From assembly GCA_900321855.1 (NCBI GenBank), contig ONXS01000008.1, positions 1 to 45,015 on the forward strand: a stretch of 45,015 bases of DNA, written 5' to 3'. Source of the DNA: an uncultured Eubacteriales bacterium (GTDB lineage: Bacteria; Bacillota; Clostridia; Lachnospirales; Lachnospiraceae). The notes beneath the pieces were generated by a model. The model had not been told where the DNA came from and made no database searches. It was given only the letters and a program-made list of their open reading frames with translations. The number at the start of each line of letters is the position of its first letter. Position 1 is the stretch's first letter. A program made the position numbers and the translations under genes. Of the stretch, positions 35,789 to 43,504 are shown in pieces.

Positions 35789-37523
35789 ATTTTGATGTTT
35801 TTGAAAGTTTTATAATACTTCGCATTTCTGATTTTGATATAAACTCATAGTCTGTTCTGAAGTCAAATATTCGGTGTAAATCATCAGTAAGTTTTGTTCT
35901 TGTGTATGATGGTATGTATCCACTTTCTTTTGAAAGGAGCGTCATATTCATATTCCTAAGAGTTGATAAAATCTCTTCACATGTATACTTTTTATTCAGT
36001 TTATTTTCAAGTAACCTGTAAATTAAAAGACTGATAAAGCATATAAGAAAATGCGCTTTTATACGGTCGTCACGTCTCACATATACAGGTCTTGCCTCAA
36101 AGTCTGTTTTCATGATTCGGAAGTTTTCTTCAATCTCCCAACGTTGCTTATTGATTCTTAATATTTCTTCAACATCTCCTTCAAGATTTGTGATAACAGC
36201 ATAAAATCCATCGTATATTTCCTCTTCTGATATACGTTCCGTATCTAAATCATATGCCTTGTTTTCAGCAACTTCTCCGTCATTTGTAACAGCAACTGTT
36301 TTTACAAAACGAGCAGGATCATTTTGATTTTTTCCTCGTCTTTTTTTACCGGGTTCATCAATCATTTTTTTCGCTCTGTCGATTTGCTGTTGACAGATCT
36401 TTCTTTGATAGGCTTTGTATTTAGGAGAATAGGTTACAATGACTATTTCATCCATATCTCCATTTGCCACAGGGATTTCTTTATAATAAATCGTGTTATA
36501 AATTTCAGAGTCAGATTCATCGAGAGTAGAGATATCAATAAAGTTTTGGGAACCTATTTTCCGAAACTGTTTTGGATTGAGAGCAATCGATTTATCCTCT
36601 TTATTCATTTTTTTTAGTGATTGAGTGATAACATAAGCTCGATTACCAAAGCTGTTAAATTTACGGTTTGCTTTACTTCCTAGACCGGCATCCGAACAGA
36701 AAATAAAATCACTACATTCAAAATCACTTACAACCTTTGTCTCTAAAGGTTTTAGAGTGGTCTGCTCATTTTGATTTCCGGGGAAGATGTCAAATGCAAG
36801 AGGTATGCCATCTGCATCCATAAACAATCCCATTGTCACAATCGGATTTGGACGGTTTTCTTTGCTTTTGCCATATTTTCTTAAATCATCATCCTGCTCA
36901 ATTTCAAAGTAATAATTCGTACAATCATAATATAAGATTTTTTTATTTCTTGGTTGGAAGAAGTTTGAGTTTCTGTAAAGTTCTTCCTGGATAAAATCAG
37001 ATTCATCAGCCATTACAGATAATGCACGATATATATTTTGAAGTTCATACTTCGGAGGTTCAAGTAAGGTTTTACAATAAGTGTAACTGCTTAGTTTACT
37101 TGAAGGTGAAAGTATTCTTGCAAAGACAAGGTCAGTTATTATCGCATTAAAATCATAAGTATACTTGTGTTTTTTAGAAATCTTTCTGCAAATGGAATCT
37201 ATTTTTAACTCTGCAAAAATATTTTGTAAAAATAAATATCCGACATTAAAAAATCTTTGTTCATCTTTGGGTATACAGGCTAACCTGGAAAAAGAAACAG
37301 ATATGTTGCGTGTATTGTCGTTATACTGATCGGTATCTTTTTGAGCCTCAAGTTTTGCCCATGCCATCATTGCATCATAGTCACCAGAGAACTGCTCTAA
37401 AAGATCGTTAAGTTTTCCGAGTTTTCTATAAATTTTTGAAGAAGTTTTTCCGTTTTCTTTGCGGTAGGATCTGCAAATATAAACATTTTTATTAGACGTA
37501 GCACCAGTTATTGAAACATACAT
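35787..37523 (-). CDS. IS1634-family (IS4-like) DDE transposase
   Basis: 578 residues, full length for the family and with no frameshift. The DDE residues are visible: Asp200 in YYDCTNYYFE, Asp278 in FCSDAGLGSK, and Glu about 465 in KQRWEIEENFRIMK (the R-x-E-K-like C1 signature). The N-terminus SYRKENGKTSSKIYRKLGKL is typical. ATG 37523 is chosen because GAGGTG stands five bases upstream; the frame is open to 37562. A TGG-TATGAT extended -10 lies just upstream on the minus strand. The intact frame and perfect target duplication suggest a recent insertion. Confidence 0.93.
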   Translation of the reverse strand: MYVSITGATSNKNVYICRSYRKENGKTSSKIYRKLGKLNDLLEQFSGDYDAMMAWAKLEAQKDTDQYNDNTRNISVSFSRLACIPKDEQRFFNVGYLFLQNIFAELKIDSICRKISKKHKYTYDFNAIITDLVFARILSPSSKLSSYTYCKTLLEPPKYELQNIYRALSVMADESDFIQEELYRNSNFFQPRNKKILYYDCTNYYFEIEQDDDLRKYGKSKENRPNPIVTMGLFMDADGIPLAFDIFPGNQNEQTTLKPLETKVVSDFECSDFIFCSDAGLGSKANRKFNSFGNRAYVITQSLKKMNKEDKSIALNPKQFRKIGSQNFIDISTLDESDSEIYNTIYYKEIPVANGDMDEIVIVTYSPKYKAYQRKICQQQIDRAKKMIDEPGKKRRGKNQNDPARFVKTVAVTNDGEVAENKAYDLDTERISEEEIYDGFYAVITNLEGDVEEILRINKQRWEIEENFRIMKTDFEARPVYVRRDDRIKAHFLICFISLLIYRLLENKLNKKYTCEEILSTLRNMNMTLLSKESGYIPSYTRTKLTDDLHRIFDFRTDYEFISKSEMRSIIKLSKTSK

Positions 37524-37668
37524 AAAAATCACCTCATTACTATCATACCACAGATAGCACAAAATAGCACTAATAAATTTCGAAAATTTGACAAAAAAAT
37601 AAGCCTCAAATAGGCTAGGTTAGGGGATTTACTCTTTGTGGATGTGGAGAGAAAGTGTCAAACTCCCG

Positions 37669-39756
37669 GGTGTTTATCAGGTACATTGTATTGAAGATAA
37701 TGATGCAAATAAAAAAATAACATCGTATTTTTATGGTACAACGTATGCAGAAAAATATGTGACACCACCAAAGCTTGACGGATATATGTTTGTTGGATAT
37801 TCCAGAAAGTCAACCTATAACGATGATGGACGTCTAGAGCAGAAGTGTTATCAGGTTATTAAGAAAAACGAGGATTGTGTATCGACAGGAACTGGATATG
37901 TAAAGTCACTGGAAGTGATATTTCATTATAAAAAGATTATCGATGTTCCGATTGAAATTCGATATTTTAAGGAAAACGATGAGGGAACATTTACACAGGA
38001 CACAGATGCGACAAAGCATATTACGGGAGCAAATGTTGGAGAATTGGTGGATTTTAAAGCATTTCGAAGTGTTGGAGAAAATGGAGAAGTTGTCTTTACA
38101 AATTATGCACCAGATGATAAATATCAGGGATATTTCATGTCGGTATCGCCGGTAGATTTGAAAAAGACAATATCATCAATAGACAGCAGGAACATTATCA
38201 ATGTATTTTATCGAAGAAAATATTGCGAAGTGAATTTTATTCATGATCCGTCAAAAAACGGAACCGATATTACAAATATGCAGATGAGATTGGTTACGGA
38301 CCCTGGAACAACACTTACAAGGATAACTGAAAAGGTAAAGGTAAATGATAAAGTGGTACCACCGGAAGTTTATGGATTAGATACTACTGGCTGGAATGGA
38401 AATCGATACAAGGTGCAGTGGTGCACGAAGGACACTCAAGGAAACTTAATTCCATTTGATTTTAATACCAATTCAATAACGGGCAATATGACTGTATATG
38501 CGAATTGGGTTGATAGAATTACAAATCCGTGGTATGTGCTGGAGGTATATGGGGCATCGGACGAATTTGATTATACGGCACAGCCTCACAATGTTACGGA
38601 GAGAAAAAACAATGTAGAAGATGTTATTACGGATATTAAATTTACATATAACAGATATTCTTCAGGTACCGTTACAACTGCACAAGTAGAAAAATCATCT
38701 TCTACTTTAAGCTGGATTGGCACTGACCGAACACAATTTCAATATATAGGAAGATATACAACTTCAGGAACAACCTATCAGGTCACGATAAGAGGACATT
38801 ATCATTTGTCTGATAAAAGTGAGGACACACCGGTTGGAGGTGTAGATACAGGTATGTATAATGGACAGATTACGATTGATTCGGTGCAGCAACAGAGGGT
38901 ATATAATAATGGAACATTAAGTAGTGTAACTTCTATATTAAGTAGTACCACTGTGAAATCTTCGCCGGGATATGTTCTAATTAAACCGGCAGAAATGAAA
39001 ATTACAACAGACAGTATGGAAGATGGGCAGTACAAGTATAATGGTCAAGACCAGACGAAGAAATCTGGAAAAATAACCATTAATACAAATGGAACTATAA
39101 CAGAGAATCCAATTGGAGAAGGACCGGAGGTGAACTTGCTTGGTGATGACAAGATGACTTATGAGTTTACCGGAAAACAGAAAGATGCAGGTACATCGGC
39201 TAACACTATTGATATTACATCTATTACTACGGCAAGAACAGGAACAGTAGATGCATCGCAAAATTATAGGATTACCTATGAGCTGGGAAGATTAATTGTC
39301 CGAGAGTCTGATGATGATTGGGAGGTTAGTGGCGTTGTAATTACAAGTGTAGATGCAGAAGTAGATGGACAGTGGCATGGAATTACAGTTGAAGATACAG
39401 AAAATCATAATTATCGATTTCTTGTCAAACATGGAGAAGAAGTTTATCGATATGCGACACAGAATCCGAGATTTAATACATCTGGATATAGAAGGTTGGA
39501 AGTTATCGTAGTAAATCCAAATTATTCTACACCAAAAACAATTCTCTATGATAAAGATGGAGATTTGATTCATGTGAAACTTGGTTCAAATGATGTTATT
39601 CCGTCTGGCTTAGTCCAGCATGGATTACCATATATAATTTTAACAATATTTTCTTTCATATTAGTTGGAACAGTTGTTGTGTTTAGGACAAAAAATAAAG
39701 AAAGGAGTGGTAGTGAAAAAACAAATGTTGGAGGTGAAGTGAGTGGAGGCAAATGA
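37669..39756 (+). pseudogene. Large pilus tip/adhesin-like surface protein, 3' part
   Basis: Continues the 5' part in frame: the duplicated 74 bp (37669-37742) is followed by YAEKYVTPPKLDGYMFVGYS. Joining 32259-35659 to 37743-39756 gives 1804 codons. Visible are further InlB-type repeats (CEVNFIHDPSKNGTD, MTVYANWVDR), a region with YDYTAQPHNVT-like repeats of MBG type, and a C-terminal signal: VIPSG, a membrane helix (LPYIILTIFSFILVGTVVVF) and a basic tail RTKNKER. VIPSG may be a sortase motif like VSPTG of the pilin. There is no start with ribosome binding site; a TTG at 37636 lies in the IS. The stop overlaps the next gene by 14 bases. Confidence 0.85.
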
Positions 39757-40342
39757 AGAAGTAAAGGAAAATTGCAACGAAACTGACAACGAGAAATTAC
39801 TGAGCGAGAAAGAAAATGACAATCAAAAGAAGAAACGTCGATTTCAGAGAAAATATATAATAAGTTTTATCTTAAAGTTATTATTTATGATATTTATTCT
39901 CTGGGTTATGTTCTACAAGATATTTGGAATTTATGCAGTAAAAAATAATGATATGCAGCCGAAAATTATGGCTGGTGATCTTACCTTTTACTACCGATTA
40001 GATAAATCGTATAAGAGTTCCAATGTAGTAGTTTACAAGGTTGATGGTAAGAAATATGTAGGAAGAATTGTAGCAATCGGAGGAGATACTGTTGAAATCA
40101 CAGAGGAAGGAAAATTAATTATTAACGGAGATACTATGATAGAGAGTGACATCTATTATCAGACGACAGCCTATGATGGTGACAGTGATACGGTAAAATA
40201 TCCGATGAAACTACAAAAAAACACCTTTTTCATCTTAGGGGATTACAGGGAAGGTGCCAAAGACAGCAGATATTTTGGTGCAATTCCGGTTGAACAGATA
40301 GAGGGAGAAGTGATTACGGTAATACGAAGAGGAGGAATTTAG
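39743..40342 (+). CDS. sipA: SipA-like inactive signal peptidase homologue of the pilus operon
   Basis: 199 residues: a charged cytoplasmic N-terminus, one membrane helix (about residues 40-62) and an S26 signal-peptidase fold. The catalytic Ser of the SxMxP motif is Asp70 here (NNDMQPKIMAGD) and the general-base Lys is Gly107 (KYVGRIVAIGGD). FILGDYREGAKDSRYFG is retained. Established knowledge, from memory: streptococcal SipA, required for FCT pilus polymerisation, also has Asp and Gly in these places (48 and 85), the same 37-residue spacing. It probably acts as an assembly factor, not a protease. GTG 39743 follows GGAGGTG and overlaps the adhesin stop. Confidence 0.85.
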   Translation: MEANEEVKENCNETDNEKLLSEKENDNQKKKRRFQRKYIISFILKLLFMIFILWVMFYKIFGIYAVKNNDMQPKIMAGDLTFYYRLDKSYKSSNVVVYKVDGKKYVGRIVAIGGDTVEITEEGKLIINGDTMIESDIYYQTTAYDGDSDTVKYPMKLQKNTFFILGDYREGAKDSRYFGAIPVEQIEGEVITVIRRGGI

Positions 40343-40420
40343 AAAAATGATGCAGTTACTTGGGAATAAAGCAGCAATAGTCAGGCATATGATTATGAAT
40401 ACAGAATAGGAGGGATTCTT

Positions 40421-41701
40421 ATGAGAACCAGAAAATTAAGAAATAAAATAACAGCCATTGCGGCGGCAGCTATGTTGGTGGTGTCATCTATGACGGTGAC
40501 GGCGTTTGCGGATAGTGAAAAAGGTGTAACGGATAGTGGTGGTAATACAGTCACAATTACAAAAGACTTAAAACTGGTAGATGCAGACAATCCAAGTTTT
40601 GTTCCAACTGTCCCAAATGTAAAGTTTAAATATAGTATTGCGGCGGTTGAGGCAGCAGACTTAGGAACTGTGTACAAAGCATCAACAGATAGTGCATATA
40701 CAAAAGTAAAGCCTGGAGTAGCGGCTGCTTTACAGGCAACAGAAGGCAATATCATCTTTGCACCTAGTAATCCGGTTACTACAACAGCAACTACAAATCA
40801 TGTTGCCTCAAATACTCTGGAGATAACATTTAAACCGGATGAATTTTCAGCGGCTGGAGTTTATAGATACAAAATTACAGAGACAGGAAATACAAACAGT
40901 AATGTAACAGAAAATCTTACAGATAATTTCAGATACATTGATGTCTATGTGAAGAATACAAACTCTGGAAATGTAATTTCTGGATATGTAGTTACCAAGA
41001 AAGCAGAATCAACGGATCCTAATGCAGTACTGAAGACAGAAGGATTTACAGATGATTACCAGAAATATACAGAGGATGCTAACACTCATGTGCTGACAAA
41101 ATCAGGCAGTGAAACAACTGTTGCGGATGTCAGTACCTATACAACCTATGATTTAACAGTATCAAAGAAGGTTGATGGAGACTTGGGAGATAAGAGCTAT
41201 GGTTTTGGGTTCTCGGTTGCGTTTACATCAGAGGCAGCAGATGAAAGTATGAGAAAGCCAGATAACAATGGAGTAGTATTAAAGACTACACATTCGGCTG
41301 GCACAGAAATTGCCAATAAAACAATTGCTTCAAATGTAGCATCCATAGGCGCAACATTAAAACATAATGAGAGCATCACAATTCAGGGTATTCCGGCAGA
41401 TACTATGAAATATGTTGTGACAGAGACTGCACATACATCTGATAATTATGTTGTTACTGCAAAGGCTTATGCGAATGCAAGTGCAACAGATATGACAGAA
41501 ACAGCGGTCAATTCGGGTGCAACAGGAGCTCTGGAAATTAATAAAGGGGCAGGCAAGAATGCAGTTGAATATACCAACACCCTCGCCTCTGTATCTCCAA
41601 CAGGTTTAGTATTCAAAATCATGCCATACATCATCATGATTGCACTGGCACTTGTTCTTGGATATGTATATCTTGGAAGAAGAAACAAGGCAAATGAGTA
41701 A
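40421..41701 (+). CDS. Major pilin with two isopeptide-type domains (FctA/Spy0128-like)
   Basis: 426 residues. Signal peptide to about Ala30 (AAAAMLVVSSMTVTAFA). Domain 1, about 40-195, has Lys48 (TVTITKDL) and Glu154 (YRYKITE). Domain 2, about 240-388, has Lys249/250 (LTVSKKVDGDLG), Glu335 (MKYVVTE) and Asn386 (VEYTN). These are the expected residues for Lys-Asn isopeptide bonds with a catalytic Glu, as in streptococcal pilin domains. The C-terminal sorting signal is VSPTG (391-395), a membrane helix and a basic tail GRRNKANE. ATG 40421 follows AGGAGGG. It is polymerised by the sortase encoded next. No LPXTG is present. Confidence 0.92.
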   Translation: MRTRKLRNKITAIAAAAMLVVSSMTVTAFADSEKGVTDSGGNTVTITKDLKLVDADNPSFVPTVPNVKFKYSIAAVEAADLGTVYKASTDSAYTKVKPGVAAALQATEGNIIFAPSNPVTTTATTNHVASNTLEITFKPDEFSAAGVYRYKITETGNTNSNVTENLTDNFRYIDVYVKNTNSGNVISGYVVTKKAESTDPNAVLKTEGFTDDYQKYTEDANTHVLTKSGSETTVADVSTYTTYDLTVSKKVDGDLGDKSYGFGFSVAFTSEAADESMRKPDNNGVVLKTTHSAGTEIANKTIASNVASIGATLKHNESITIQGIPADTMKYVVTETAHTSDNYVVTAKAYANASATDMTETAVNSGATGALEINKGAGKNAVEYTNTLASVSPTGLVFKIMPYIIMIALALVLGYVYLGRRNKANE

Positions 41702-41821
41702 CATAAATGTGATAGCTTCAACCGTTAACAGAGCAAACGAGAGAAGATAGAAAAGAAAACTTAACGAAGCAAAACAAAAAACTGAGCAAATTTTGACAAT
41801 GGATATCGAGGAGGGAGCAGG

Positions 41822-43165
41822 ATGTTTATACGAATTGGATATCGAATTGCCAAAGTCGGAAATTTCTTTCTTGGCACTTTGGCGGCTATAATCGCAATGG
41901 TTGCATTTGCATTTGGAACTTACTCTCTCTGGGATATGTATATGACAAATCAGGGGGCGTTTACGTCCTCTGATATTTTGAAATATAAACCGGCAAGTAC
42001 AAGTGAGGGAGACAACCTGACACTTGGTGAATTGAGAAAGATTAACAATGAAACTGTCGCATGGATTACCGTGTATGGAACGAATATTGATTATCCGATT
42101 GTGCAGGGCAAGGACAATGCAAAATATGTCAATACAGATATTTATGGAGAATTCTCTCTGTCAGGGAGTATCTTTTTGTCCTATGAAAATCAGTTTGATT
42201 TCTCGGACAGTTATAATGTGATGTTTGGGCACCATATGGCGAGCGGAGCTATGTTTGGTGATGTTTCTGAGTTCACGGCGAGAACGTTTTTTGACAAACA
42301 CAGATGGGGAACTTTATTTACGGAGCAGGAGACGTATGATGTACATTTTTTTGCAATTATGAATACGGTTTCTTATGATTACGAGGTGTACTATCCGAAG
42401 AAATATACAGAATCGGAGAATATTCCAAAATTACTTTCCTATATAAAAGACAAATCCATGACATTTGAGGATATTGGATTTGAGGGAGACAATAAGATTG
42501 TGGCGCTGTCAACCTGTAAAGATGCGAGCACCAATGGACGAACCGTTCTGTTTGGAAAAATGATAAAGCGAGTTGCGGGAGTGGATAATCCGGAAGTGCC
42601 GGAGAAAGTTAAAAATGGTGATTTAGCCAAAGATTCAGATGGAAATGGAGAAGGTTTAGGACCTGCATTTGTTCTGGGTGCAAAGAGTGGAAGTATCAGT
42701 TATATGGCACTCTTTAATCTGCTTTGTGTTGTAATTATTTTACTTCTTGCAATATTCGTTCTGTTTCAAAGAAATGAAAATAGGAATCGCAATGACAGTG
42801 AGAATGACAATGAGAATGATCATGAGAATAATAATGAGAGCGAAAATGAGAATGAAAAGCAATATAGATATAGAAAAAGAAGAGGAAAAATTTTCCTCTG
42901 TCTTGATTTTGTTGTATCGCTAATTGTATTTATACTGACAGAGGACATTAGAAATCCGATTTGTATCTTTGACTGGTGGTCGATTCTCATGGCAATTTTC
43001 CTAATTGCTGCAATTGTAATCCTGATTGTAGGGAAAAGAGATAAAAATGATGAAGAGGAAGTTGTGGAAAGGGAAGTCGTGGAAGAGAATGTAGAAAGGG
43101 AAGATAAAAACGCTAGTGGGGAAGAAAGCAACTCAGAAAGTTCTGATAAAGACGAGGAAAATTGA
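41822..43165 (+). CDS. Class B sortase (pilus polymerase) with C-terminal membrane/acidic extension
   Basis: 447 residues. An N-terminal membrane helix (about 15-37) is followed by a class B sortase domain: WITVYGTNIDYPIVQGKDN, His137/138 in MFGHHMASGAMFGD, Cys232 in ALSTCKD and Arg240 in NGRTVLFGKM. After residue 250 come helices at about 293-312, 355-372 and 382-403 separated by Asn/Glu-rich stretches, then an acidic tail. Class B sortases also polymerise the streptococcal FCT pilus (Spy0129). The likely substrate is VSPTG of the upstream pilin. ATG 41822 follows GAGGAGGGAG. The acidic tail continues in the -1 frame to 43266, suggesting a late frameshift. Confidence 0.9.
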   Translation: MFIRIGYRIAKVGNFFLGTLAAIIAMVAFAFGTYSLWDMYMTNQGAFTSSDILKYKPASTSEGDNLTLGELRKINNETVAWITVYGTNIDYPIVQGKDNAKYVNTDIYGEFSLSGSIFLSYENQFDFSDSYNVMFGHHMASGAMFGDVSEFTARTFFDKHRWGTLFTEQETYDVHFFAIMNTVSYDYEVYYPKKYTESENIPKLLSYIKDKSMTFEDIGFEGDNKIVALSTCKDASTNGRTVLFGKMIKRVAGVDNPEVPEKVKNGDLAKDSDGNGEGLGPAFVLGAKSGSISYMALFNLLCVVIILLLAIFVLFQRNENRNRNDSENDNENDHENNNESENENEKQYRYRKRRGKIFLCLDFVVSLIVFILTEDIRNPICIFDWWSILMAIFLIAAIVILIVGKRDKNDEEEVVEREVVEENVEREDKNASGEESNSESSDKDEEN

Positions 43166-43266
43166 AACATTCTGATGAAGAGCAGAACAATTCGAAGAGT
43201 CCTGAAGAGACGAATAATCTGAGCAATCGTGAGATACCTTCTGAGGATGAGCAGGAAAACCTATAA
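43159..43266 (+). pseudogene. Out-of-frame continuation of the sortase acidic tail
   Basis: In the -1 frame relative to the sortase, 43159-43266 reads KHSDEEQNNSKSPEETNNLS and then an acidic end ENL. Composition is the same as the sortase tail. A one-base insertion near the GGAAAAT at 43156-43162 would explain it. No separate ribosome binding site exists. Confidence 0.45.
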
Positions 43267-43280
43267 TTAGGATAAAAGAG

Positions 43281-43312
43281 ATTACCCAGTTGTTGCTGAC
43301 TGGGTAATTTTC
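43281..43312 (+). terminator. Pilus operon terminator
   Basis: ATTACCCAGT (43281-43290) and ACTGGGTAAT (43299-43308) are perfect 10-bp arms with an 8-nt loop, followed by TTTC. Confidence 0.82.
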
Positions 43313-43360
43313 GTGTAAAAAATATGTGGAAAAATTTATGAAAAAATTATATTCAGGTAC

Positions 43361-43390
43361 TTGACAATATTGACATTTGTGTGCTACTAT
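43361..43390 (+). promoter_or_regulatory. Candidate rpoB promoter
   Basis: TTGACA (43361-43366), an 18-nt spacer and TACTAT (43385-43390). It lies between the pilus terminator and the structured rpoB leader. Confidence 0.6.
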
Positions 43391-43394
43391 GAAA

Positions 43395-43490
43395 ACTGCA
43401 CTTTTGTGCAAAGTGGGCATATTATGCCTAAAATCAGATACCTAATAGAAATGGAAACTCCAACTATTTCTATATTATTAAGAATGCAAG
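43395..43490 (+). promoter_or_regulatory. Structured 5' leader of rpoB
   Basis: Three hairpins in a row: TGCAC-TTTT-GTGCA (43397-43410), GGCAT-ATT-ATGCC (43416-43428) and ATAGAAAT...ATTTCTAT (43445-43452 with 43466-43473, inner GG/CC). The ribosome binding site AAGGGG follows. The function is not known to me; it may set translation or mRNA stability. Confidence 0.45.
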
Positions 43491-43504
43491 GGGTGAATGT
43501 CGCT

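Larger units (their letters stand above)
32259..35795 (+). pseudogene. Large pilus tip/adhesin-like surface protein, 5' part, disrupted by IS insertion
   Basis: The true gene sequence runs to 35659; the last 45 codons up to 35795 are IS sequence. The signal peptide is at residues 1-32 (IFAGFLSFILFLSMFAGL, cut after IAQA). A bacterial Ig-like (Big_2) segment follows (TWSSSDTTKATISNTGLVKG). Then come several Listeria-Bacteroides/InlB-type repeats ending in GW or WY motifs (FSGWYKFED, YRFSGWKFTF, FEGWYYDENF, TLYARWVL) mixed with MucBP-like modules (YTVNHYKEKYVGD). Such proteins are extracellular and often bind host or mucus. This part alone lacks a sorting signal, so it would be released or non-functional. 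The start follows AAAGGGGGCGGGG. Confidence 0.85.
35660..37668. mobile_element. IS1634-family insertion sequence (about 2009 bp)
   Basis: The ends are inverted repeats: left CCCAAGTTTGACACTT, right (complement) CGGGAGTTTGACACTT, 13 of 16 identical. One transposase gene lies on the minus strand. The flanking direct repeats are 74 bp. Near the left end a terminator-like hairpin (about 35685-35735) and a 29-bp tandem repeat are present. TTGACA near the right end (37588) points outward. Long, variable target duplications are known for IS1549, a relative in this family. Confidence 0.9.

Noticed and set aside
43151..43170. Programmed -1 frameshift in the sortase tail
   Set aside because: The run GGAAAAT is not a proper X-XXY-YYZ slippery site and no stimulatory stem is evident; an ordinary one-base mutation is simpler.
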